Shown piece by piece: positions 1 to 7,749 of a DNA stretch of 24,544 bases (position 1 is its first letter; each line of letters opens with the position of its first letter). The stretch spans positions 1 to 24,544 of the forward strand of contig JAFGOB010000057.1 in NCBI GenBank assembly GCA_016926695.1, read 5' to 3'. Both the position numbers and the translations under genes were made by a program. The notes under the pieces were generated by a model, which was given only the letters and a program-made list of their open reading frames with translations, was not told the origin of the DNA and made no database searches. This DNA comes from Dehalococcoidales bacterium (GTDB lineage Bacteria; Chloroflexota; Dehalococcoidia; Dehalococcoidales; UBA3254).

Positions 1-100
1 CTCATATCCGGAATGGTGGCTCTCAAAACGCCGGAAGCCTGGTTCTCAATGACCGGAACCGTGGCTCAAAGTACTCCGGATTATTCATGTGGTCGGGCTG
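1..100. mobile_element. Possible end of an IS21-family insertion sequence (tandem imperfect repeats)
   Basis: Three consecutive imperfect units start with CCGGA at 8, 31 and 53 and a fourth begins at 76. Each is 22-23 bp and carries a TGG(C/T)TCTCAA-like core. Multiple repeats of this type are known near the ends of IS21-family elements, so the window may open inside such an end. No transposase gene is visible because the element would lie left of the window. The terminal base cannot be fixed; the neighbouring gene fragment suggests a junction near position 85-105. The family assignment rests on pattern resemblance only. Confidence 0.35.
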
Positions 101-372
101 TACGTCTCAAATATCTGTTCGAAGTTCACAAACGTACTGTCGGAAGCGAATCTGTTGTTGCCGCGTTTACAGCCGATATCAACCGTCGTAAAACCATTCA
201 GGGGCTTATAGGTTATCTGGTCACTGGACGTTATGACGTTAAGGAAGCTGCCCATGTTTTCATTAGTTGTGTTGGACATGAACCTGACTTTTTTACGTAT
301 CCAATCCGCACACTCGCGGGCTATGGATTTTTGGGATAGCTCGTTACGGAGCTTGATTTCAAACGCGGACAA
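85..372 (-). pseudogene. Fragment of a phospholipase D-like domain protein
   Basis: The leftward frame reads like a real protein: KLRNELSQKS, ECADWIRKKV and then NGFTTVDIGC. This resembles the second half of PLD-type nuclease/helicase-associated domains, where a WI..KV strand is followed some 40 residues later by an NGFT/SNFT strand. There is no credible start. The frame stays open rightward into the 60-bp repeat at 365-424 and runs into a stop at 85, beside the IS-like repeats. It is therefore best read as an internal fragment cut on both sides. The family assignment is tentative and it could be an unrelated hypothetical protein. Confidence 0.3.
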
Positions 373-424
373 GTTCAGACATAATGCCCTGCGGGTCCTT
401 ACCAGGGCAAAAATAGACCGGGCT
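365..424. repeat. 60-bp dispersed direct repeat, copy 1
   Basis: Matches 9234-9293 at 52 of 60 positions with no gaps, in the same orientation. Similarity stops sharply on both sides. The eight differences avoid one codon phase completely, as expected of a sequence once under coding selection. Read rightward both copies give ADKFR-x-N-x-LRVLTRAKI-x-RA. This copy can form a GCCCTG/CAGGGC stem (386-391 with 403-408). It separates the PLD-like fragment from the sensor kinase module. Confidence 0.7.
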
Positions 425-443
425 GTCAGTCTTTTTGTAAACC

Positions 444-493
444 ATTCTGAGGCACACCGGCAGGCGTTAAGGAGGGCCGATGTGCCTCAGAAT
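444..493. repeat. Perfect 13-bp inverted repeat (long stem-loop)
   Basis: ATTCTGAGGCACA at 444-456 is the exact reverse complement of 481-493, and CGGC (458-461) can pair with GCCG (476-479) inside. No T-run follows on either strand, so it is not a textbook terminator. It could still act as one for the sensor kinase gene, whose stop is 30 bp away. It may instead be part of the mobile or recombination structure at this boundary. Confidence 0.6.
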
Positions 494-522
494 CGTCAAT
501 ACTACAGTAAATTTTCTTAAGT

Positions 523-1671
523 TTACGATAGCATTTCATCCAAAACATACGACCCGGCGACAGGGGAATTACTATATAGCTCTGCTTCCAATATTACTGT
601 AGTCCCCTTACCGATCTCAGATTTGATTATCAGGGCTGCGTCAAGAAATTGGGCTCTTTGCCGCATGCCGATAATTCCCAATTTGGCTTTATTGGTCAGC
701 TCATTGCTGGTTTTTGGTATAATAAATCCCTTGCCATTATCTGCTATTGTGAGTATGATTTTTTTATCCGTGAATTGCAACGTCACAACTACACTGGTGG
801 CTTCTGAGTGTCGCTTGACGTTGTTTAACGCTTCCTGGACTATGCGAAAAATATTGACGCTGTATTTTTTAGATACTCGCGGGTTGTCACCGGATATTTT
901 AATCTGAGCGCTGATTCCCGTCTCTTGCTTGAATTTGTCGATCAGCCAGTAAATTGCAGGCACCAGCCCGAGATCATCCAATACGGTGGGCCTCAAATCG
1001 AGGCTTAACCGGCGCAGGTCCTGTGAGACTGAGATAACCATTTCTCGTTGAGATTGTATCTCATTCCTTATATCGGGTAAATCATGTAAATGTTTATTGT
1101 TCATAAGGAGATTAGCATTAATGGCTAAAGCCGTTAAGCGCTGTATAGAATCGTCATGTATCTCCTGGGCCAGGCGTTTTCGTTCATCTTCTTGAGCTTT
1201 GAATACCTGAGATAAATAAATTTGACGTTCCTTTTCCTTCTCAGAAGATATATTCTTTTCTCTTTCTCTTAATTTGAGTTCCAGGCTTATATATGCAACC
1301 AGAAAGGCGGGAACGGATAAATAAAAAATATTGTTGAATATCCGCATAGGAAGTCCGTGATAATAATAGAGAATATGAGGCAGTATGACAGCGATGGATA
1401 GAAGCCAGATAATAAGCATCCCCCGCCACCAGTAAAGGGCTATGGAGCACAGCAGCGGGATAATAAAGAGGCTGCCCGTGAAATTATTGAGAAATTCCCA
1501 GATCACAAAGGATTGGGTTATCGGCAGGATCTCGAAAGCAAGCGGCTGGAATACCTGAATCGTATAGTAAATGATTGTGATAATAATAACCAGGGCTATG
1601 ATCATCCAAAAATAGGGTTCCCGGATAATATTGTTGCGTCTATTTGAGAATAATTTCGTAATATTATACAT
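523..1671 (-). CDS. NarL/DegS-type membrane sensor histidine kinase
   Basis: Sensor half of a two-component pair, 382 residues. The first ~130 residues hold about five hydrophobic helices (near 22-40, 66-82, 86-105, 112-131) with almost no extracytoplasmic domain, so it may sense within the membrane. A charged coiled-coil linker (132-165) leads to a HisKA_3 dimerisation domain with the phospho-acceptor in EIHDDSIQRL (H172). The HATPase domain follows, with N-box VQEALNNVKRH (278-288), DNGKGF (311-316) and LGIIGMRQRA (331-340). The ATG lies 9 bp after the regulator stop, so the two genes are cotranscribed with the regulator first. Position beside the TRAP/mutase operon suggests it senses that pathway's substrate (inference). 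The family is certain; the ligand is unknown. Confidence 0.93.
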   Translation of the reverse strand: MYNITKLFSNRRNNIIREPYFWMIIALVIIITIIYYTIQVFQPLAFEILPITQSFVIWEFLNNFTGSLFIIPLLCSIALYWWRGMLIIWLLSIAVILPHILYYYHGLPMRIFNNIFYLSVPAFLVAYISLELKLREREKNISSEKEKERQIYLSQVFKAQEDERKRLAQEIHDDSIQRLTALAINANLLMNNKHLHDLPDIRNEIQSQREMVISVSQDLRRLSLDLRPTVLDDLGLVPAIYWLIDKFKQETGISAQIKISGDNPRVSKKYSVNIFRIVQEALNNVKRHSEATSVVVTLQFTDKKIILTIADNGKGFIIPKTSNELTNKAKLGIIGMRQRAQFLDAALIIKSEIGKGTTVILEAELYSNSPVAGSYVLDEMLS

Positions 1672-1680
1672 AGGAATACG

Positions 1681-2367
1681 CTATTCCAGGTCGCTGAGAG
1701 AAATAAAGCCGGCCTTTAATCCGACCATAACCGCTTCAGTCCGCGAGCTGACCCTGATTTTAGAGAAAGTTGTTGCGAGGTAACTTTTTACAGTGTATTC
1801 GCTTAAATTTAGTTCTGCTGCGATGCTTTTATTGCTTAAGCCTTTAGCCGCTAGCTTGAGTACGAAGACCTCCCGGCTCGTGAGATCGCTGCTGTTATAA
1901 GAAGGCACGGTTTTTACCGGTTCTGAGGTAACCGAACTCAGGATTTGTTGAAGGACCGATGGGGTTAATACCGTTTCTCCGGCGTATATTGCCTGAATAG
2001 CTTTAATAACATCGTTACCCACTGCCATTTTCGTTAAATATCCGGCAGCGCCGGCCTTAAGTATACCGAAAATATGCTCATTATCCGTGTAAACAGTCAG
2101 TACCAGTATTGCAATATTCGGGTTCCGGAGTTTTATCTGTTTGGTAGCCTCCAGGCCGTTTATACCAGGCATACCGATATCCATAATAATTACATCGGGC
2201 TGCAATCTGGCCGCCATTTCTATAGCTTCTTCCCCGGTATTGGCCTCTGCAACTACTTTCATATCATCCTGCGTTTCTATCAGATTCTTTAATGCAGAGC
2301 GTACCAGGGGGTGGTCATCTACCAGCAATACGGTAATTACGTTCTTATCCCGGACGTTATGTCCCAC
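1681..2367 (-). CDS. NarL/FixJ-family response regulator
   Basis: DNA-binding partner of the adjacent kinase, 228 residues. The receiver domain (about 11-130) has the acidic pair D17-D18, phospho-acceptor D63 in VIIMDIGMPG, T91 and K113. A LuxR-type helix-turn-helix spans about 162-225 (LTSREVFVLKLAAKGLSNKS onward). The start is GTG at 2367, with a GGGG ribosome site about 10 bp upstream and no nearer ATG in frame. It is transcribed away from the TRAP/mutase operon across a ~420-bp shared region holding two palindromic operators, its probable target. Whether it activates or represses cannot be read from sequence. Confidence 0.93.
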   Translation of the reverse strand: MGHNVRDKNVITVLLVDDHPLVRSALKNLIETQDDMKVVAEANTGEEAIEMAARLQPDVIIMDIGMPGINGLEATKQIKLRNPNIAILVLTVYTDNEHIFGILKAGAAGYLTKMAVGNDVIKAIQAIYAGETVLTPSVLQQILSSVTSEPVKTVPSYNSSDLTSREVFVLKLAAKGLSNKSIAAELNLSEYTVKSYLATTFSKIRVSSRTEAVMVGLKAGFISLSDLE

Positions 2368-2487
2368 TCAATATATCCCCATTACGAATTTACTCTGAAC
2401 ATGAAAATCACTTTAAGGAACGTGGTTAAGAGACTGGTCCGGAAGCATTCGGAAGCTCTTTTTCTGCCCGGCAATTTGGATTAACTT

Positions 2488-2516
2488 AGATTAACACATA
2501 TGGTTATCGAAATCAA
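2488..2516 (-). promoter_or_regulatory. Candidate promoter for the two-component genes
   Basis: On the minus strand, TTGATT (2516-2511) and TAATCT (2493-2488) are 17 bp apart, placing the transcript start near 2481, about 115 bases before the GTG. The two CCTC/GAGG palindromes lie at roughly -67 and -97 from that start. Confidence 0.4.
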
Positions 2517-2541
2517 TCATTGAATACCCTCAAATGTATAC

Positions 2542-2584
2542 CCTCTTTTAGAGGATATGATAAATTTTTTACCTCCATTAGAGG
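2542..2584. promoter_or_regulatory. Paired 13-bp palindromic operators (CCTC-N5-GAGG)
   Basis: CCTCTTTTAGAGG (2542-2554) and CCTCCATTAGAGG (2572-2584) share 11 of 13 bases and start exactly 30 bp apart, close to three helical turns. The first extends into a longer imperfect palindrome (ATACCCTC...GAGGATAT). The pair lies between the divergent regulator and TRAP promoters. LuxR-type output domains bind short inverted repeats, so the neighbouring regulator is the obvious candidate (inference). Confidence 0.5.
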
Positions 2585-2715
2585 CTTTAAAAAATTATTG
2601 GCATTTTATATGATCACTAAAAAAGAGCGGCAGACAATTCAGGTCCGTTAGACCGGTAGTCTTTAGGAACATTCCGTAGATAATATCTTGATACCATAAA
2701 TGCTGTTGTGTGTTT

Positions 2716-2743
2716 TTGTCCAGCGATGTAAAACAGTTAAAAT
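2716..2743 (+). promoter_or_regulatory. Candidate promoter of the TRAP/mutase operon
   Basis: TTGTCC (2716-2721) and TAAAAT (2738-2743) are separated by 16 bp, giving a start near 2750 and a ~39-base leader that includes the GGGGG ribosome site ahead of 2789. No other good candidate is visible between 2600 and 2789. Confidence 0.4.
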
Positions 2744-2788
2744 ATTGATTTTAATCCAGGGAAAAAATATTTAATAATTGGGGGAAAA

Positions 2789-3937
2789 ATGAAAAAAAGA
2801 CTGTACGCTATAACAATCAGTTTGTGCCTGGTATTTCTATCTTTATTGCTGATAATAAGTGCCTCATGTTCTACCACGACATCTTCTACACCGGCTGCGC
2901 CTCCAGCCTCAAGCTCAGCAGCGACTACACAGCCGGCTGCAGCAGCAGCGACTACGGCGCCAGCATCTCAACCTGCGAAAACTATAAAGCTTAAGATGGC
3001 TGACTATACTGCGCCTACGGATGATTTGCTGCTTAGCGGGGAGAACTGGCATGACTGGTGGGCAAAACAGGTCGAAGAACGCAGTGGAGGCAGGGTACAA
3101 ATACAGGTTTTTCATGGAGAGACTTTATGCAAAGCACCAGATTCTTTGAATGCGCTTGACGCCGGTATAGCCGACATAAGTCATTTGCCGGTCCCGAACT
3201 TTCCGGGTCGCTTTCCTTATACCGAATTTCTCAGCGATAGCCCGGCCTGTTACGGCAACGGCGATTTAATGATGGCTGTACTGGATAAATTGTTTGAAGA
3301 TGGTCTGATGAAGGAATATGACAACTACGTACCTTTGTATTTCTCCAGAAACTCAAACTCGGGAGGAAGCTGCCTGTACACTTCCAGTAAAAAGGTAACC
3401 ACGATGGAGGACATCAAAGGACTCAAGATAAGAGCCCGCGGTGTGCCATCTACCCGTCTGGTTGAGGCGCTTGGAGGTACTCCTCTCAACCTGGCGGCCT
3501 CGGAATTGTACATGGCGGCTGAGCGCGGTCTGCTGGATGGACTGATTACCCCACCGGCCTTTTTCCAGAGTGCAAAATTATACGAAGTACTGAAATATCG
3601 TGTCGATCAGAGTCTATCGGGCAGTATAAAAGTCACGGTTATGAGTCAAAAGGTATGGGATAGCCTGCCATCGGATATTCAGTCCGTATTCAAAGACCTT
3701 ATGGATCCCACTTTAAATATTTACCTTGAGGCAACAACTGTTAACGTTGATAAAGGAATTGATAACTTAATACAGCATGGCGGGGAGAATATTCAGCTTG
3801 ACTCCGCTGAAAAAGAAAAATGGAAAAAGGTTATGGATACCGTTACCGATCAACTGGTAGCCGACAACGAGGCCAAAGATATTCAGATGGGCCCGTTGAT
3901 GGAAACCCTGGAGGCGATCAAGAAAAATTACGATTAG
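2789..3937 (+). CDS. dctP: TRAP transporter substrate-binding lipoprotein (DctP family)
   Basis: Extracytoplasmic receptor of a tripartite, ion-driven carboxylate importer, 382 residues. A signal helix (1-26) ends in SASC, predicting lipid attachment at C27. A Thr/Ala/Ser/Pro-only linker follows (about 28-63), typical of surface lipoproteins in monoderm bacteria. The mature domain has the family's GLKIRARG segment; R215 occupies the position of the Arg that salt-bridges the substrate carboxylate in characterised TRAP receptors. The SELYMAAERGLLDG stretch (about 238-251) is also typical. A GGGGG ribosome site lies 5 bp before the ATG. First gene of an operon ending in a B12-dependent mutase, so the ligand is probably that enzyme's carboxylic acid substrate or a precursor. 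The exact ligand cannot be inferred. Confidence 0.93.
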   Translation: MKKRLYAITISLCLVFLSLLLIISASCSTTTSSTPAAPPASSSAATTQPAAAAATTAPASQPAKTIKLKMADYTAPTDDLLLSGENWHDWWAKQVEERSGGRVQIQVFHGETLCKAPDSLNALDAGIADISHLPVPNFPGRFPYTEFLSDSPACYGNGDLMMAVLDKLFEDGLMKEYDNYVPLYFSRNSNSGGSCLYTSSKKVTTMEDIKGLKIRARGVPSTRLVEALGGTPLNLAASELYMAAERGLLDGLITPPAFFQSAKLYEVLKYRVDQSLSGSIKVTVMSQKVWDSLPSDIQSVFKDLMDPTLNIYLEATTVNVDKGIDNLIQHGGENIQLDSAEKEKWKKVMDTVTDQLVADNEAKDIQMGPLMETLEAIKKNYD

Positions 3938-4023
3938 TGGCTCTTTTAAAGGCTCGTGTGATTGAATTGCGATGGGATTTCCCAGGTTAAAGTCAGGAAT
4001 GCTGTTTTCAAGGTGATGCGGAG

Positions 4024-4566
4024 ATGAAGGCCATTATTAGCGGATTGATTTTACAGAAGGGTATATACCGCGTGGCGCAGGGCGCAGCGTGGGTGTCCGG
4101 AACTGCCGTGGTTATAATTATGTGCCTTACCGCCTCGGATGTTTTCTTGCGTTACCTGGGACATCCCATTAAAGGGGCCATGGAAATAACAGAGATGTTA
4201 TTGGTAGTCCTCGGATTCCTGGCCTTCGGTTATACCCAGATTACTCGTAAAAACGTGGTCATCGAATTGGTCATCTCTCATCTAAGCAACCATACCAGGG
4301 CGATTTTGGATATGATTACCCGGCTTTTAAGTCTGGGAGTCTACGGATTCATGTTTTGGGGATTAGGCAGGCAGGCCTGGAAATTTGTTTTGTCTCCTGA
4401 AATTGCTCCGCGGGGCGACATCCTGTCTCTTCCTTTTCTACCGTTTATTTTTATAGCAGCAGCAGGAGTTTTCATTTTGTTCCTGGTATTGATAATAGAT
4501 TTTTCCCATTCTCTGGCGCAGGTTTTTATGAATACAGGAGAAACAGCTAAATGGACGCAACGCTAA
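4024..4566 (+). CDS. dctQ: TRAP transporter small permease (DctQ family)
   Basis: Small membrane subunit of the importer, 180 residues with four hydrophobic helices (about 20-42, 52-70, 90-112, 138-163). It carries the family-typical stretch near VFLRYLGHPIKGAMEITEML, where the receptor-associated permease contacts lie. The gene begins 86 bp after dctP and overlaps the start of dctM by 16 bp, so translation is probably coupled. An AAGG about 10 bp upstream of the ATG can serve as ribosome site. Length and topology are normal for the family. Confidence 0.9.
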   Translation: MKAIISGLILQKGIYRVAQGAAWVSGTAVVIIMCLTASDVFLRYLGHPIKGAMEITEMLLVVLGFLAFGYTQITRKNVVIELVISHLSNHTRAILDMITRLLSLGVYGFMFWGLGRQAWKFVLSPEIAPRGDILSLPFLPFIFIAAAGVFILFLVLIIDFSHSLAQVFMNTGETAKWTQR

Positions 4567-5852
4567 TCGGAGTTATCTTTTTTGTGATATTGTTCGCGTT
4601 GCTGGCAATCGGGATGCCGATTGGTTTCACACTGGCTTTTGTGGCCTTTGTGGGTATGATATTCGTTGGTGATTTGAATCAGGCTATTGGTCTGCTTGGT
4701 TTTGCTCCGTTTACCACTGTATCGAATTACATATTTGGCGTGGTACCCCTTTTCGTTCTGATGGGATACTTCACCTTTACCTCAGGTTTGACCAGCGATG
4801 CCTACCGGATGGCATATACCTGGATAGGTCATCGGCCGGGCGGTCTGGCCATGGCTACTATTGCGGCCTGTGCCGGACTGGCGGCCTGCACCGGCTCAAG
4901 CGCCGCTTCAGTCGGTTTAATTACGTCAACCGCTTTGCCGGAAATGGAACGTTATAAATACGATTCAAGATTATCGTCGGGCTCGATCGCTTCCGGTGCA
5001 ACACTTGGGATTCTCATCCCACCCAGCGTTCCTTTGATTGTATATGGGTTATTCAGCGGCACTTCAATCGGTCAGCTCTTTATTTCAGGAATCATACCCG
5101 GTATAATGCTGACCATCTTTTTTATATTGTGTATCAGCATCTGGACCCGCATCAATCCTCGCCTGGGTCCCAGCGGACCGGCCACCACCTGGCGAGAAAA
5201 GTTTAATGCTATTAAATACCTGTGGTCGGCAGTGCTGTTGGCTGGTCTGGTTTTATTTGGTATCTGGGGAGGGATTTTTACCCCGGTTGAAGCGGGAAGC
5301 GTTGGCTGTGTCGGCGCCTTGATCATCGCCCTGGCCAGAAAAAAGCTCTCCGGACAAGTGTTTATTACCTCGGTCAAAGAAACAGTCAAGATGGGCGGTA
5401 TGCTTTTCATTATTATGATAGGCGCCATCATGTTTAACACCTTTTTGGCGCTTACAGGTTTACCGGCTCTGCTTGCCAGCGCCACCATTTCGGCCCCGCT
5501 GCCCCCGACGGTTGTTCTGATACTGATAATGCTATTCTACCTGGTTGGGGGCTGCCTTATGGACTCCCTCGGGCTAATGCTGCTTACTTTACCCATTTTC
5601 ATCCCTATCATGGTCAGTCTGCATATCGATCTGGTATTATTCGGGCTATTAACGGTGCTGCAAATAGAGATGGCGGAGATCACTCCGCCGATAGGCATAA
5701 ATGTATTTATCCTGCGAGGCATGGCAAATCATATTCCTATAAATAATATATTTGTCGGTATAGCCCCGTTTCTCGCCTGTATACTTATCCTTTTGGCTTT
5801 AATAGTAGCCTTTCCCCAGATCGCTTTATTCCTGCCGGGAACAATGATGTGA
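4551..5852 (+). CDS. dctM: TRAP transporter large permease (DctM family)
   Basis: Channel-forming subunit, 433 residues, hydrophobic throughout with roughly 11-12 membrane helices. Family signatures are visible: IPPSVPLIVYGLFSGTSIGQ near residues 161-180, GGCLMDSLGLMLLTLPIF near 335, and EITPPIGINVFIL near 376. The ATG lies inside the end of dctQ, preceded by AGGAG at about 4536-4540. The stop is followed after 16 bp by the TTG start of the mutL-like gene, with no terminator between, so transport and mutase genes form one operon. With DctP and DctQ it should import an organic acid using an ion gradient. Confidence 0.93.
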   Translation: MDATLIGVIFFVILFALLAIGMPIGFTLAFVAFVGMIFVGDLNQAIGLLGFAPFTTVSNYIFGVVPLFVLMGYFTFTSGLTSDAYRMAYTWIGHRPGGLAMATIAACAGLAACTGSSAASVGLITSTALPEMERYKYDSRLSSGSIASGATLGILIPPSVPLIVYGLFSGTSIGQLFISGIIPGIMLTIFFILCISIWTRINPRLGPSGPATTWREKFNAIKYLWSAVLLAGLVLFGIWGGIFTPVEAGSVGCVGALIIALARKKLSGQVFITSVKETVKMGGMLFIIMIGAIMFNTFLALTGLPALLASATISAPLPPTVVLILIMLFYLVGGCLMDSLGLMLLTLPIFIPIMVSLHIDLVLFGLLTVLQIEMAEITPPIGINVFILRGMANHIPINNIFVGIAPFLACILILLALIVAFPQIALFLPGTMM

Positions 5853-5868
5853 CGAAAGGAAATGATTT

Positions 5869-7272
5869 TTGGGATTTACATTAGCCATTGATTTCGGCAG
5901 TACCAATACCAAAGTTGTAGCCCTGGATTTGGAAGCCGAAGAGTTGTTGGGAACAGCCCAGTTTACCAGCACTGTCGGTACCAATATCATGACCGGCCTG
6001 AAGGCTGCCCTGGAAAAGCTGCAAAAAGCTACCGGCATAGACCCGCTAAAAGCCGGTCATATCCTGGCCTGCAGCAGTGCCGCAGGCGGCCTGCGTATGG
6101 CGGTGGTGGGACTGGTCAGAGAACTGACTACCAAAGTCGCCATGGAAGCGGCTTTAGGAGCTGGGGCTAAAGTCGTAGGATCATTCTCTTTTGGCCTCAG
6201 CGAGGAAGAAGTCGATAATATCGAGCGCCTGGCCCCGGATATTGTTTTACTGACCGGGGGTACGGATGGAGGCAATGAGGAGAACCTTTTAAATAACGCC
6301 CGGGCTTTGTCTGCTTGCAGGTTAAACTCGCCGATACTGGTGGCTGGAAATAAAAAAGTGGCCTTAAAAGCCCAATCGCTTCTGGATTCACAGGGTAAGT
6401 ATGCCACGATAGTGCCCAACGTTTTGCCGGAGCTGGACCTGATAAACATTGAGCCGGCCCGTGAGGCGATCAGGCAAATCTTCATGCACCGCATTGTTCA
6501 CGCTAAAGGCCTGGACCAGGCCCAGGCCCTGGCAGGTGAAGTTATTATGCCCACACCCATGGCCGTACTGCAAGGTGCCAGGCTGATAGCCGAAGGAGCG
6601 GGAGAAGAACCCGGTCTGGGTGATCTGGTAGTTGCGGACGTCGGAGGGGCCACAACCAATATTCATTCGATCTCACATAACCAACCTTCCCGTCCCGGAG
6701 TGATCGTGAAGGGATTACCGGAGCCGTTCGCGAAGCGGACGGTAGAGGGTGATCTTGGCATCCGGTATAATGCCAGGGTTATTCTCCAGATTGCCGGAGA
6801 GAACTTGATAAAAGAAAAACTGGTTTTTTTAACCGGCATACAGTCAAAGATCAACCTGGAAGAGTTCACCGAACATCTATCCAGACATGTCGAACATATT
6901 CCTCAAAATGAGGAGGAGTCAATGTTAGATATTGCTCTGGCCAATACTGCCGTAGATATTGCCTCACGCCGGCACGCAGGAAGAATTCAAGAGGTCTATT
7001 CCCCCGCGGGTAAAGGGTGGCTGCAAAAAGGGAAGGATCTTACCCGGGCCAAATACATCATCGGAACCGGCGGCGTACTGGCTTACGGTAAGGACCCTTT
7101 GAGCGTGATCAAGGCTGCCGGCTATGATGCCAAAAGCCCGGATTCACTGCGTCCCATTAATCCGGAATATTTGATCGATAAAAAGTACATCCTTTTCGCC
7201 ATCGGCCTGTTATCCGCCGCAGAACCGGTGAAAGCTTTAAGGATAGCGAAAAAATACCTTACCCAGGTTTGA
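5869..7272 (+). CDS. mutL: MutL/GlmL-family protein associated with B12-dependent mutases
   Basis: ASKHA-fold ATPase of the family encoded between or beside glutamate mutase subunits, proposed to protect or reactivate the mutase. 467 residues with phosphate loops DFGSTNTK (8-15), CSSAAGG (68-74), TGGTDGGN (129-136) and DVGGATTN (257-264), plus a C-terminal GTGGVLAYG adenosine-type motif. The start is TTG at 5869: AAAGGA lies 8 bp upstream, whereas the ATG at 5862 opens a different frame that stops at once. It sits 16 bp after dctM and 12 bp before the B12-binding subunit. Despite the name it is unrelated to DNA mismatch-repair MutL. Its biochemical role in this family is only partly established. 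Confidence 0.9.
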   Translation: MGFTLAIDFGSTNTKVVALDLEAEELLGTAQFTSTVGTNIMTGLKAALEKLQKATGIDPLKAGHILACSSAAGGLRMAVVGLVRELTTKVAMEAALGAGAKVVGSFSFGLSEEEVDNIERLAPDIVLLTGGTDGGNEENLLNNARALSACRLNSPILVAGNKKVALKAQSLLDSQGKYATIVPNVLPELDLINIEPAREAIRQIFMHRIVHAKGLDQAQALAGEVIMPTPMAVLQGARLIAEGAGEEPGLGDLVVADVGGATTNIHSISHNQPSRPGVIVKGLPEPFAKRTVEGDLGIRYNARVILQIAGENLIKEKLVFLTGIQSKINLEEFTEHLSRHVEHIPQNEEESMLDIALANTAVDIASRRHAGRIQEVYSPAGKGWLQKGKDLTRAKYIIGTGGVLAYGKDPLSVIKAAGYDAKSPDSLRPINPEYLIDKKYILFAIGLLSAAEPVKALRIAKKYLTQV

Positions 7273-7284
7273 GGAGGTCTTTCA

Positions 7285-7749
7285 ATGTCAGATAATTATG
7301 ATTCTAAAGGTATAGTCGTAACCGGTGTGATTGGAGATGATGTGCATGTTGTCGGCATCAGGATCCTGGAGCATGCCTTGAAACGCTCCGGATTTAAAGT
7401 AGTAGCCCTGGGAGTACAGGTCTCTCAGGAAGATTTTATCAACGCTGCTATTGAGACCGGCGCTCAGGTGATTATGGTCTCTTCCGTAAGCGGCCATGCC
7501 CAGCTATTAGTCCCCGGGTTTAGAGAAAAATGTATCGAAGCCGGCCTGAAAGACATTATTTTGTATTTGGGAGGCCAATTGACCATCGGACGGACTCCGT
7601 GGGAAGAGGTGGAGAAAAAATACCGGGATATGGGATTCGATTGGGTCTGCCCGCCGAATATCATGCCCGCCGAGGTAATTCGCAAGCTTGAAGCCGACCT
7701 GATATTAAGGAGAGTAACAGATGCAAATCAAAAATCAGAAATTAACTGA
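7285..7749 (+). CDS. glmS: Cobalamin-binding small subunit of a glutamate-mutase-family enzyme
   Basis: B12-binding subunit, 154 residues, Rossmann-like. It shows the base-off/His-on motif DxHxxG as DVHVVG (19-24), whose H21 should replace dimethylbenzimidazole as the lower cobalt ligand. SSVSGHAQ (about 66-73) and LGGQL (about 92-96) line the nucleotide-tail pocket. The segment SQEDFINAAIET matches clostridial GlmS closely. A GAGGAGG ribosome site precedes the ATG. The gene overlaps the large subunit by 29 bp. Length is slightly above the usual ~137 because of both tails. B12 chemistry is well supported; the substrate is set by the large subunit. Confidence 0.93.
   Translation: MSDNYDSKGIVVTGVIGDDVHVVGIRILEHALKRSGFKVVALGVQVSQEDFINAAIETGAQVIMVSSVSGHAQLLVPGFREKCIEAGLKDIILYLGGQLTIGRTPWEEVEKKYRDMGFDWVCPPNIMPAEVIRKLEADLILRRVTDANQKSEIN

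Noticed and set aside
233..520. Rightward 95-codon open frame covering the 60-bp repeat
   Set aside because: It has no ribosome site, crosses the PLD-like fragment on the other strand and runs through the perfect inverted repeat; only the repeat portion shows any constraint.
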